NCBI GenBank assembly: GCA_050633365.1
Contig: JBOEGJ010000003.1
Span: forward strand, 62,001 to 126,000
Length of the DNA stretch: 64,000 nucleotides
Reading direction: 5' to 3'
From: Pseudomaricurvus sp050633365
GTDB lineage: Bacteria > Pseudomonadota > Gammaproteobacteria > Pseudomonadales > Cellvibrionaceae
The translations under genes and the position numbers were made by a program. The number at the start of each line of letters is the position of its first letter. Positions within the stretch are counted from its first letter, which is position 1. Of the stretch, positions 1 to 8,335 are shown piece after piece. The notes under the pieces were generated by a model. That model was not told the DNA's origin and searched no databases. It was given only the letters and a program-made list of their open reading frames with translations.

Positions 1-2598
1 TTGATCTTCTTCTAGGTCGAGACTGTTCACTGAGTCGATCAGGTCGTTGTCTAACCATTTGCGTGCTACTAAACGAAAACGATAGCAGCAGTCATTGTAT
101 TCGACGCCAAACAAGCTCTCGAGTTCACGGTTGTGGGTGAAATCGTAATTGGCGCGGCCAACGGTGCTCCAGTTGCCAAACAGCGGCCAAGAGAAAGAGA
201 TGTCCCCTTGTTCGATGGTTCTAGAAATCTCATCGGTGACATCGCCGTCGTTATCTAGGTCGTTAGGATCGCTGGTAAGTGGATCTTTACGGTTGTAGCG
301 GTAGCTCAAATTAAACAGTCGCAGCTCGTCATCTTTATAGCGCAGACTTGCGTTACCACGGCGAACTTTACCGCTTTCACTTTCGTCCCAAATAATATCG
401 GAACGCAAGCGCCAGTAGTCACCAAACTGAGCACCGAATTGAGCCGCAAACTCTGAGTCATCTCGCTGGTTGAGTTCGTTGAGAAGTGCATCGTCTTCTT
501 TTTGATTGAGGCTGATTGCACGATCTTCAAAATACAATATTTGTCCAAGACTGGCGCTAAAACGCTCAATGCCACTGTTTGGATCAATAAATCGAGTCGT
601 CAATCCGATAGACAGGCGGTTATCATCATCGATGCGGTCGCCACCGGTAAAGCGAGTGTCGCGGAACAGTTGATTGTAAGTGAAGGTGAGCTCCGAAGTG
701 TCGAAGTCGACGTCGGCTCCGCCCGCGGTAACGTCAATCAGTTCGTCTTGGTTTTCTCTCTCGCTGTAGAAGTAGAACAATCGGGGTTCGAAAGTTTGTA
801 AGTAACGATTGCCAACCAGTGAGCCTTCGCGTTCAAAATAGAGGCCGGTATCGAGGCTGGCTTGTGGAGCGGTAAATGACGGCGCGTCGTTGGCCCCCGC
901 GACCAGATACTCGTCGTCCAGCTTGTAATGCAAGCTCTTAACCATGACGCTAGGCTTGAAGAAGCCCCAGATCCACTGTTTGTCCCAGCTAAGGCCGTAA
1001 TCCAGTCGGGCGCGATCACCGGTCAGAATTGCGGTGTCGTCTTTGTCCCTATGATCGAAACTGACAAATTCGTGATCGAGTTCGAGCAACCAGTTATCGC
1101 CTAAACGGTAGTTACCGTCGATGCTAACTCTGGGCAGTTGCTTATACTGCTCAGCCGAAGTGGTTGAAATAGTCTGAAATTCTTCGGCTTTGATTTCATA
1201 GAGCCAGTTAGCGCTGCGATAGCCCAGAACGCCCGACTTCTTTAAGTGGGTGGCGCTATTGACTTGTAAGCTGGCGTTGTCGAGATCGCGGAAATAGTCG
1301 ATATCGCTCACGTGAGTGTAATCAATACGTGAATACCAGCGGGAGTTGAGTCCGCCCACTTGGTCGATGCCCAACAGCCAGCGATCTTCACCTTTATGTG
1401 GGTAGGCTTGCTCTTCTGTTAACAGGCCTTGATCGATTAAATCGTCTTTATCAGCGTCTTCACCGCCTTTGTCGCTAGAGAGGAAGGCGGCGCTGACGGT
1501 AGTTTCAAAGCTCTCGGATAAATGGCGAACCTCTGCTTCGAGCATTTCACCGCGATCGCTTAGGAAGCGAGGGGTGAGTGTCATGTCGTAATTTGGGGCC
1601 AAATTAAAATAGTAGGGCACTGCCACATCTAGGCCACCGCCATCAGATGAGCTAATGGAAGGGAACAAGAATCCTGATTGACGCTGGCTGCCTGCGGGGA
1701 AGCGAATATAAGGCGTATAAAATACAGGAATGCCCTTAATGTTAAGGCGAACGTGTTTGCCGGTACCTTGATTGGTGTTGGGGTCGATGGTTAATTCACT
1801 GCCCTGTAAATACCATGTATTGCTGTCGGGTTCGCAGCGGGTAAAGGTACCGTCATCGAGTGTTAGTACCTTGTTGCCATCGATGTCGATGCTGTTGGCA
1901 TCGCCGCGAGCGCCGGCCTCATGAACGAGGTAGCTGGCGTCTTGGATTTGCGCTTCGCCACTGTCCATATTCATGTTGGCGCTAGCGCCGGTCATCAATA
2001 CGCCGGGTTCGCGCAAACGAATATTACCTTCGAGCAGTGCGGTGTTGGCATCTTGATCCAAGGTGGCTTTGTCGGACTCTAATTGGCGGTAGCCCTGGGT
2101 GAGTTTTACGTCACCTTCTAATACCGCGATGGATTCTTGAATCCACTCGGAGCTCTCTGCCGAGGCGCGCATGGGAGCGTCTTCAGGATTGAGTTGAGCT
2201 TCGTCATCGGTGCGCACGGGTTCAATATAGGTGCCGCAGCAGCCCGAGGCTAAATCGACTTTCTGTTCGTCACTTAATTGCTTTTCATCGACCCAGTCCA
2301 CTTGTGCGGCAGGCAAGTTGCGAGGCTTTTCAGCGCTGGCGATGGTGGCGCCTGTGGCGGAGCGGCGTGTTGAATGCTGTGGGCGCTTGTAGGGCGCGCC
2401 GGGCGCGGCTTGCTCGTTGCAATCCCAGCCTTGTCCATTGGCGGCTGCTTTACAGCTCCACTCATAATGACTATCCGCGGCGTATAGCGGCGTGATGGGT
2501 TGGCTGGCCAGTATTCCCAAAGCCAGTAACCATGGCGTTTGAGTGGGTTTGAGTGCGCGATGAATCTGCTGCCGTAACAGTGACTTCCGTGGGGCCAT
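1..2598 (-). CDS. lptD: LPS-assembly protein LptD, C-terminus cut by window edge
   Basis: Outer-membrane beta-barrel that, with LptE, inserts lipopolysaccharide into the outer leaflet. The frame is open from an ATG at 2598 to base 1, giving 866 codons with the stop outside the window. A hydrophobic signal segment lies at about residues 22-40. It is followed by an OstA/LptA-like jellyroll domain and then a long barrel rich in alternating aromatic strands. Cysteines needed for the family's disulfide pattern are visible: early Cys (49, 60), a CC pair near 118 and the C-terminal CC pair at 837-838, equivalent to the 724/725 pair of E. coli. It is divergent from amgK, the same arrangement as in Pseudomonas. 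surA would be expected next, beyond the left edge. Confidence 0.93.
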   Translation of the reverse strand, partial: MAPRKSLLRQQIHRALKPTQTPWLLALGILASQPITPLYAADSHYEWSCKAAANGQGWDCNEQAAPGAPYKRPQHSTRRSATGATIASAEKPRNLPAAQVDWVDEKQLSDEQKVDLASGCCGTYIEPVRTDDEAQLNPEDAPMRASAESSEWIQESIAVLEGDVKLTQGYRQLESDKATLDQDANTALLEGNIRLREPGVLMTGASANMNMDSGEAQIQDASYLVHEAGARGDANSIDIDGNKVLTLDDGTFTRCEPDSNTWYLQGSELTIDPNTNQGTGKHVRLNIKGIPVFYTPYIRFPAGSQRQSGFLFPSISSSDGGGLDVAVPYYFNLAPNYDMTLTPRFLSDRGEMLEAEVRHLSESFETTVSAAFLSSDKGGEDADKDDLIDQGLLTEEQAYPHKGEDRWLLGIDQVGGLNSRWYSRIDYTHVSDIDYFRDLDNASLQVNSATHLKKSGVLGYRSANWLYEIKAEEFQTISTTSAEQYKQLPRVSIDGNYRLGDNWLLELDHEFVSFDHRDKDDTAILTGDRARLDYGLSWDKQWIWGFFKPSVMVKSLHYKLDDEYLVAGANDAPSFTAPQASLDTGLYFEREGSLVGNRYLQTFEPRLFYFYSERENQDELIDVTAGGADVDFDTSELTFTYNQLFRDTRFTGGDRIDDDNRLSIGLTTRFIDPNSGIERFSASLGQILYFEDRAISLNQKEDDALLNELNQRDDSEFAAQFGAQFGDYWRLRSDIIWDESESGKVRRGNASLRYKDDELRLFNLSYRYNRKDPLTSDPNDLDNDGDVTDEISRTIEQGDISFSWPLFGNWSTVGRANYDFTHNRELESLFGVEYNDCCYRFRLVARKWLDNDLIDSVNSLDLEEDQ

Positions 2599-2854
2599 TA
2601 GTAGGACAATCCTGTGTGTCTTATTGCTTTTGTGAAAAATAAAGAGGCTGATTCTACTTCGGATGAGGGCATTAGGCTACCGCCCTGAACCATTCAGTTG
2701 ATAAAAGCTTGAGCTCGGAGAAAAAAGCTCTAGACGCCACGGCAATCCGCCAAATTTACCTCAAATACGGCGAGATGAATCAAATCACTTGCCCCATGGC
2801 TGATGGGTTCGGGTAGAATCTCAGCCTTGTTGATGATCGAGTAAAGGTTTGAGT

Positions 2855-3988
2855 GTGAATCACGGACAAGATTTTGAACCGGCATTATCTCAATGGGTTG
2901 AGCAGCAGTTGGCCGAGCGTAATTGGTCTCACTCGACGCCCTTGGAAATAAAATCGTTAAACGGTGATGCAGGCTTTCGTCGCTACAGTCGAGTCGACAG
3001 CGAGCCTAAATTGCTGGCTGTTTATGCGCCGGTCGAGACAGAAGACAGTCGGGCTTTTGTGGCCATTGCCCGATATTTGCGCGATCAAGGTGTGCATACG
3101 CCTGATGTCATAGCGGTAGACTTCGAACGTGGCTTTTTGTTGGTTGAAGATTTTGGCGATACTTTATACAGCCAGACGCTCGAGCAGGAGCGAGAGAATG
3201 CTACTGAGCTGTATGGCGAGGCGATGATGACGCTGCTGCGCTTGCAGCAGTGCCCAGTGACGACTATCCCCAGCGCCCAAGATGACGGCATGTACACCTT
3301 AGCCAGCTATGATCAGCCCCGCTTGCGTGAAGAAATGGCTTTGCTGCACGAGTGGTTTGTTCCGCAGCTGCTGGGTTACAACATGAGTGCTGAGGAGCTC
3401 GCGATTGTCGATGCCATGTACACTCAGCTTGAAAGTGCAGCCTTGCAGCAGCCACAAGTGTGGGTTCACCGTGACTTTCACAGCCGCAATTTAATCTACC
3501 GCGACGGTCAGTCTCCGGGTGTTATTGATTTTCAAGACGCCGTACGCGGCCCACTAACTTATGACCTGGTCTCGCTGCTGCGTGATTGCTACATTCGTTG
3601 GCCGCGGGAGCAAGTTAAGCAGTGGGCGCTTGCCTATGGTGATATGGCGGTGGAAGTCGGCTTGATGGGGCCTGTGACCCAAGCGGGTTTCATGCGCTGG
3701 TTCGATTGGATGGGGTTGCAGAGGCATCTTAAAGTCTTGGGTATTTTCGCGCGCTTATGGTTACGAGATGGTAAGGATGGCTATCTGAAAGACCTTCCTT
3801 TGGTTATTCGTTACACCTTAGAAGTAGCTGATGAATATCCCGAGTTCGCCGACTTTACCTATTGGTTCCGAGAAAAGTTGTTGCCGCTTTGTGAACAGCA
3901 GCCTTGGTATAGCGATTACCTGATTGCCGGTGATTCCGCCGCGGTGACGACTCAGCAAACTCTAGTCGACGATGGTGTGCCGTCGTGA
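2855..3988 (+). CDS. amgK: N-acetylmuramate/N-acetylglucosamine kinase AmgK
   Basis: Aminoglycoside-phosphotransferase-fold sugar kinase that phosphorylates MurNAc (and GlcNAc) at the anomeric carbon in the cell-wall recycling route that bypasses de novo UDP-MurNAc synthesis. The catalytic HRDFHSRN motif (about residues 204-211) and the metal-binding VIDFQD (about 222) are both present. The frame opens at a TTG (2849), but the AAAGG at 2843-2847 sits 7 nt before the GTG at 2855, so the GTG is preferred (377 aa). The gene overlaps murU by 4 bases, so the two are surely cotranscribed. Synteny with lptD and murU strengthens the call over a generic phosphotransferase. Confidence 0.88.
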   Translation: MNHGQDFEPALSQWVEQQLAERNWSHSTPLEIKSLNGDAGFRRYSRVDSEPKLLAVYAPVETEDSRAFVAIARYLRDQGVHTPDVIAVDFERGFLLVEDFGDTLYSQTLEQERENATELYGEAMMTLLRLQQCPVTTIPSAQDDGMYTLASYDQPRLREEMALLHEWFVPQLLGYNMSAEELAIVDAMYTQLESAALQQPQVWVHRDFHSRNLIYRDGQSPGVIDFQDAVRGPLTYDLVSLLRDCYIRWPREQVKQWALAYGDMAVEVGLMGPVTQAGFMRWFDWMGLQRHLKVLGIFARLWLRDGKDGYLKDLPLVIRYTLEVADEYPEFADFTYWFREKLLPLCEQQPWYSDYLIAGDSAAVTTQQTLVDDGVPS

Positions 3989-4665
3989 AAGCGATGATCC
4001 TCGCCGCCGGTCTCGGCAAACGCATGAGACCGCTCACCGATAAAACCCCCAAGCCGCTGTTGTGTGTGGGGGGCAAACCGTTAATTGTCTATCACCTCGA
4101 GAAGCTGAGTGATTTAGGGGTTGGCGAGGTGGTTATTAACGTCTCTTATCTCGGCGAAGAGATTGTCAAAGCGCTGGGCGATGGCGACGAGTGGAATCTA
4201 CAGATCCAATATTCCTTCGAGGATGAACCCTTGGAAACCGGTGGCGCTATTTTACAGGCGTTACCGCTATTGGGGGATGAACCGTTTTTATTGATCAATG
4301 GTGATGTCTGGACAGATCACCAATTTACCTCGCTAACGCAATCGCCTTTACTGGCTAATAGTCTCGGGCGATTGGTGCTGGTGCCCAATCCTGGCCACAA
4401 TGCTCGAGGTGATTTTTCGTTGTTGGAAGGCCGCTTGCTTCACAATACCGAGGTGGACACAGGTTACACCTTCAGTGGTTTGAGTCTCATACACCCCGAT
4501 CTAGTGGGGCGCTACCCTGAGCGCCGTAAAACCTTCCCATTGCGCGAAGCCTTCGAAGAGGCAATCGCTCATGATCAATTGGAAGGGGAGCTATTTCAGG
4601 GGCAGTGGTGGGATATCGGAACCCCAGAGCGTTTGGCGGAGCTCGACCTTCAATTACAGCCGTGA
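3985..4665 (+). CDS. murU: MurNAc-1-phosphate uridylyltransferase MurU
   Basis: Nucleotidyltransferase of 226 aa that converts MurNAc-1-P and UTP to UDP-MurNAc in peptidoglycan recycling. The N-terminal signature LAAGLGKRMRPLTDKTPKPLL is the GXGxRxxPLT...PK loop of NTP transferases. The INGDVW stretch near residue 105 carries the metal-binding Asp. The start is a GTG that overlaps the amgK stop (GTGA). Short nucleotidyltransferases of glucose-1-P type look alike, but the coupling to amgK makes MurU the best call. Confidence 0.87.
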   Translation: MKAMILAAGLGKRMRPLTDKTPKPLLCVGGKPLIVYHLEKLSDLGVGEVVINVSYLGEEIVKALGDGDEWNLQIQYSFEDEPLETGGAILQALPLLGDEPFLLINGDVWTDHQFTSLTQSPLLANSLGRLVLVPNPGHNARGDFSLLEGRLLHNTEVDTGYTFSGLSLIHPDLVGRYPERRKTFPLREAFEEAIAHDQLEGELFQGQWWDIGTPERLAELDLQLQP

Positions 4666-4759
4666 TTTTTTTGTTCGGCCGGCTGCGGCGTTTTTCTGCA
4701 TCTCCTTAAGGCCTATTTCGCCGAGGCGTACCCGCTCTAATGCTTATAGCCTAGAGCTC

Positions 4760-6049
4760 TTACGGCTTTTTAATCACCGCATTATCGATTTTAACGCCGC
4801 GAGAGTGGCTCTCTAAAAATCCCCGTACGCGTCGAGATAAGCGGTTTTCCCCCAGCATAGTGTTGCGCGCCAATTGCGGCAGGCGTATCTGTTGGTATGT
4901 GCCATAATTTTTTCGATGAGCGTATTTTCGACGCTCTTTCGCTTCCTTGTGGTTGCGTTCATCGAGTCCCACGTAAACGTCTAATACGGGCATTTCCGGT
5001 GTGTCTAAGCATTTGTGCAATTGGCGATCGTCATTGGGTAAACGGTTGCGGGCATTGATCAGAACCAGTGACCGAATCAATCGCGACTGGGTACTTTGGT
5101 TGACTTTGGGGATGTCTTTTAAGAAACACACCGAACGCAAGGCGCCGACTCCACTTCCCATCAAGACAATATTAAATTGCCCCTGCTGATGTAGGTAGTT
5201 GATGGCAGCGTGTAGTCTCGCTACGGCGATATCTTCGGCGGGCACCTTAAGTTGGTCCGCTTCGCTTTCGGGTATCTGGTTATTGCTTGCGCTAGTGGGT
5301 GCGATGGAGCCATCGCTGAGCTGTCCGGTGCCACTGTCGAAAATCTCCTTATCTTCCCCTGCTTCAGCCTTGATGGGGGGGTTATTGTTTGCAGTTGTAG
5401 TTTCAGTCGCTTCGGCGCTAGCTTTGTCTCCGGCAGCTGCCTCCTGCTTGCTTGTGCCCTCCTTGTCTTCGTCGCTGTTGGGGGAGGGGGCCTCTGATCT
5501 CTTGGGGATGGGCCTAGTTTCGGGCAACGGCAGCTCGGTTGATAGGGTGTTCCAGCCAAACTCCGGCAAACTCAATCGGATGCGTTCGCTGGTGGTGGGC
5601 CAGCTGCTGTGCTGGCCTTCGGCATTAATGATCAAGACTGCGCCAACGGCTTGTCCTGTGAGCTCTTGTTCGTAGAGGGCGAGAAAAGGTTGTTCCATTG
5701 CCTCTAGCCAGACCGCAGTTTCTCCATCGACGCCTTTCGCCAATAGCGACATATCTCGCTCTTCTCGAGATTGATACAGTGGCGGCTCAGGCTCAGGCTC
5801 AGGCTCCGTCGTGGGTTGGGCCTCTGTGGTTGTTTCAGCGCTGGGGTCGGTTGCTGGCGTTGGCGCTGTTGTAGCGGCGGGATCGTTCTGAGCGAGTAGT
5901 ACCGGACTGATGCCGTAAAGGCACATTAACAAGATCGCCCTCAGAGGCCAGTGAACCCCTGTCAAAAATGTCGCGTAAAAGCCGTCATCTGGCGGTGGGA
6001 GTTGGGCTAAAGATTCAGTACAATGCGCGTCTTTCATGAGTCTCATCAA
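4760..6049 (-). CDS. DUF3530 family protein
   Basis: Protein of up to 429 aa resembling DUF3530 proteins of gammaproteobacteria, which have an alpha/beta-hydrolase-like fold and no defined reaction. A signal-like hydrophobic stretch (LRAILLMCLYGISPVLLAQ, about residues 37-55) is followed by a Pro/Thr/Glu-rich linker with an EPEPEPEP run. The C-terminal half contains a serine in GSGVGALRS, a nucleophile-elbow-like sequence, and a later Asp (VLDVYVGLDERN). A second acidic, low-complexity insertion occupies the middle, which is longer than I expect for the family. The N-terminus is uncertain: the frame opens at a TTG (6049) with ATGs at 6046 and 6037, and the signal segment lies well inside, so a later start is possible. 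It is convergent with murU and divergent from rpe. Confidence 0.7.
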   Translation of the reverse strand: MMRLMKDAHCTESLAQLPPPDDGFYATFLTGVHWPLRAILLMCLYGISPVLLAQNDPAATTAPTPATDPSAETTTEAQPTTEPEPEPEPPLYQSREERDMSLLAKGVDGETAVWLEAMEQPFLALYEQELTGQAVGAVLIINAEGQHSSWPTTSERIRLSLPEFGWNTLSTELPLPETRPIPKRSEAPSPNSDEDKEGTSKQEAAAGDKASAEATETTTANNNPPIKAEAGEDKEIFDSGTGQLSDGSIAPTSASNNQIPESEADQLKVPAEDIAVARLHAAINYLHQQGQFNIVLMGSGVGALRSVCFLKDIPKVNQSTQSRLIRSLVLINARNRLPNDDRQLHKCLDTPEMPVLDVYVGLDERNHKEAKERRKYAHRKNYGTYQQIRLPQLARNTMLGENRLSRRVRGFLESHSRGVKIDNAVIKKP

Positions 6050-6106
6050 TCATCGGTTGGTTGATTCGTGGTTTTCCCACCTCAAATATGTCATGGCAGG
6101 TACTCT

Positions 6107-6778
6107 ATGCAACAGGAATTTAAACTCGCTCCTTCTATATTAGCGGCAGACTTTGCTCGATTAGGAGAAGAAGTTGATGCGGTATTGGCTGCGGGCGCTG
6201 ATATCGTACATTTTGACGTGATGGATAACCATTTTGTACCCAATCTTACGGTGGGGCCTATGGTGTGTAAGGCTCTGCGTGACTATGGGATTACAGCCCC
6301 TATCGACGTGCATTTGATGGTCGAGCCGGTTGACGATCTCATTGGCCAATTTGCCGATGCTGGCGCTAGTATTATTACCTTCCACCCCGAAGCCTCCCGC
6401 CATGTTGATCGCTCTATCCAGCTTATCAAGCAGGCGGGCTGTGAAGCGGGGCTGGTACTTAACCCTGCGACGACTCTAGAGACCGTTAAGCACGTGTTAC
6501 CCCAATTGGATATGTTGCTGCTGATGTCCGTTAACCCCGGTTTTGGCGGTCAAAAATTCATTCCTTACACTCTGGATAAACTGCGTGAGGCGCGCGCGGC
6601 AATTGATGCCCTAGACAAGCCCATTCGTTTAGAAATCGACGGTGGCGTCACTGCAGACAATATTCTGGAGATTGCTCAGGCCGGTGCAGATACTTTTGTT
6701 GCTGGCTCCGCCATCTTTGGCAAAGACGATTACTCCAGCGCCATTGCGGCCATGCGAGAGCAGTTGGCCAAGGTTTAA
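6107..6778 (+). CDS. rpe: Ribulose-phosphate 3-epimerase
   Basis: TIM-barrel enzyme of the pentose phosphate pathway that interconverts ribulose-5-P and xylulose-5-P. Family markers are APSILAADF at the N-terminus, the metal ligands in HFDVMDNHFVPN, HLMVEP, and the phosphate-binding DGGV near the C-terminus. The frame is open from 6068, but the ATG at 6107 follows a GGCAGG and gives 223 aa, the usual family length. It overlaps gph by one base (TAATG). The order rpe-gph-trpE is a common gammaproteobacterial arrangement. Confidence 0.95.
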   Translation: MQQEFKLAPSILAADFARLGEEVDAVLAAGADIVHFDVMDNHFVPNLTVGPMVCKALRDYGITAPIDVHLMVEPVDDLIGQFADAGASIITFHPEASRHVDRSIQLIKQAGCEAGLVLNPATTLETVKHVLPQLDMLLLMSVNPGFGGQKFIPYTLDKLREARAAIDALDKPIRLEIDGGVTADNILEIAQAGADTFVAGSAIFGKDDYSSAIAAMREQLAKV

Positions 6779-7527
6779 TGGGATCTGATTTCGACATTAG
6801 CGGCGACTTCAATCAGGCTTTTGATGGCTTTCCGAAGCTGGTGATGTTTGATCTAGACGGCACCTTGGTCGACAGTGTGCCGGATCTGGCGGTTGCGACC
6901 GATGCCATGCTGCAAGAGCTGTATGGTGTCAGCGCCGGTGTGGAGAAGGTTCGCCTCTGGGTTGGCAATGGCGCCTCGGTCTTGGTGCGGCGTGCCTTGG
7001 CAGATGTCGAAGCTATTGCTGAAGCCGCTGTTAATGATGGCCAGCATCAACGCGCTCTGGCTCAATTTCTTCACTATTATCGCCAAGCCAGCGGGCAGTA
7101 CTCGAGGCTCTACCCCGGCGCGGCAGCCGCGCTAGCGCGCTTGCGCCGCTCTCAGGTGACCCTCGCCTTGGTGACCAATAAGCCCGCAGAGTTCGTACCT
7201 CATTTATTGGATGATCTTGGCATTGCTAAAGACTTCAAATACTGGCTCGGCGGTGATTCATTGACAGAGAAAAAGCCTCATCCAGCGCCACTGCTAGAGT
7301 TGCTTAAGCGATCTGGTGTGCAGGCGTCGCAGGCCTTGATGGTGGGGGATTCACGCAGTGACATTGAGGCGGCCAAAGCGGCCAAAGTGGCGAGCTTGGG
7401 GGTGAGCTACGGTTACAATCATGGCAAGCCTATTGCCGAAGAGTCGCCCCGCTGGATTACCTCCAATCTTGACGAGTTTTTTGCCGCAGCGCTGGCGGCT
7501 CCTATGGCTTCATTAGGCGCAGACTAA
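6778..7527 (+). CDS. gph: Phosphoglycolate phosphatase (HAD family)
   Basis: HAD-superfamily phosphatase of 249 aa that removes 2-phosphoglycolate. HAD motif I is MFDLDGTLVDS (nucleophile Asp in DLDGT). Motif II is the Thr in LALVTNKP, and motifs III/IV are the Lys in EKKPHP with the GDSRSDIEAA acid pair. A roughly 20-residue extension precedes motif I and has no obvious role. The start ATG overlaps the rpe stop, implying translational coupling. Confidence 0.93.
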   Translation: MGSDFDISGDFNQAFDGFPKLVMFDLDGTLVDSVPDLAVATDAMLQELYGVSAGVEKVRLWVGNGASVLVRRALADVEAIAEAAVNDGQHQRALAQFLHYYRQASGQYSRLYPGAAAALARLRRSQVTLALVTNKPAEFVPHLLDDLGIAKDFKYWLGGDSLTEKKPHPAPLLELLKRSGVQASQALMVGDSRSDIEAAKAAKVASLGVSYGYNHGKPIAEESPRWITSNLDEFFAAALAAPMASLGAD

Positions 7528-7535
7528 AGCCGCTG

Positions 7536-7901
7536 TTAAAAGTCGTAGATGAGTAGCTTTCGAGTCTTGCCCTTGATGTGAGTGTCGACGTAATTCACAT
7601 GAATGGGGTGCTTCAGGTAAGCATCGATGGCACTGGCATCGCTCAGGCCAATATTGATCCCAAAGCTGAAACTGTCATCAACAATCGAGCGCTCGCTGGC
7701 CACCGGCAGCCCCGCTTGAACACTGATCACACCTGGAATTGCACTCAACTGCTGCGCTGCAGACATAATCTCTTGTTTTTGCTCAGGGCTAATCTCGGCT
7801 TTCAACCACACCATCACCAGGTGGGAAATGGCCTGCTCAGCGCTCGTGGCAGGATTGCTGAGCAGTGCCAGGCATAGAAGTAGAATGGGTCGAAAGTTCA
7901 T
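7536..7901 (-). CDS. Exported Dabb-domain (stress responsive A/B barrel) protein
   Basis: Protein of 121 aa with a clear cleavable signal peptide (MNFRPILLLCLALLSNPATSA). It is followed by a small ferredoxin-like alpha/beta barrel of the Dabb type, recognised from HLVMVWLK at the start of the domain, a PGV turn in the middle and a YLKHPIHVNYVD end. The biochemical role is unknown. Export of a Dabb protein is somewhat unusual. The stop lies 9 bases from the convergent gph stop and no strong terminator is evident between them. Confidence 0.75.
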   Translation of the reverse strand: MNFRPILLLCLALLSNPATSAEQAISHLVMVWLKAEISPEQKQEIMSAAQQLSAIPGVISVQAGLPVASERSIVDDSFSFGINIGLSDASAIDAYLKHPIHVNYVDTHIKGKTRKLLIYDF

Positions 7902-8335
7902 CAGCGGTGTCCTTGTATCGGAAGTCGTGGTTTCAGCACGGATTTTTCATCGTCTGTCATGGCTTTCACTGGGTCGCCTTTGTATGGCTGCTATTGTGCC
8001 GCGTGCCAGAGCGGTTGGGCAATGATAACCTTGAACGAATGCATATTTGCGCGACTGTACAGGTGAAGAGCTAGCCGCTACACTAGCGCCTGTTTTTTAA
8101 TCCATTAGCGGCTGGTATCGACCACCCTAATGCCAAGGCAAGCTCAGGTGCTTTAGTGAACAAACTAACCTTGATGGCAGTATCCGTCACAGCAATTTCT
8201 CTTCTCTGGGGACGATGGCGTCCGTAGCTCAATGCAGTGAGCGCTCGCTCACTATCTAGAAGGCTCTCGTTAGCCGTGCAATGCTCAGACCCGATCGGAT
8301 CACTGCTTGTGATCGAATCCATGCAAGGATAAAAC
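7902..8335. other. Non-coding upstream region of trpE with several hairpins
   Basis: About 430 bases without a convincing gene. It contains a -10-like TACACT (8079-8084 area), an inverted repeat AGCCGCTA (8073-8080) / TAGCGGCT (8106-8113) enclosing a T run, a tight hairpin AGTGAGCG-CT-CGCTCACT (8236-8253), and a hairpin GATCAC-TGCTT-GTGATC just before trpE. No short leader peptide with tandem Trp codons was found, so classical trp attenuation is not supported. A minus-strand frame of 84 codons here overlaps the trpE start and looks like chance. Confidence 0.4.

Noticed and set aside
5199..5675. 158-codon hydrophobic-looking plus frame inside the DUF3530 gene
   Set aside because: Shadow of the acidic, low-complexity part of the opposite-strand gene.
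7865..8074. Trp-containing frame considered as a trp leader peptide
   Set aside because: Overlaps the opposite-strand Dabb gene, Trp codons are not tandem, and no terminator/antiterminator pair follows at the right distance.
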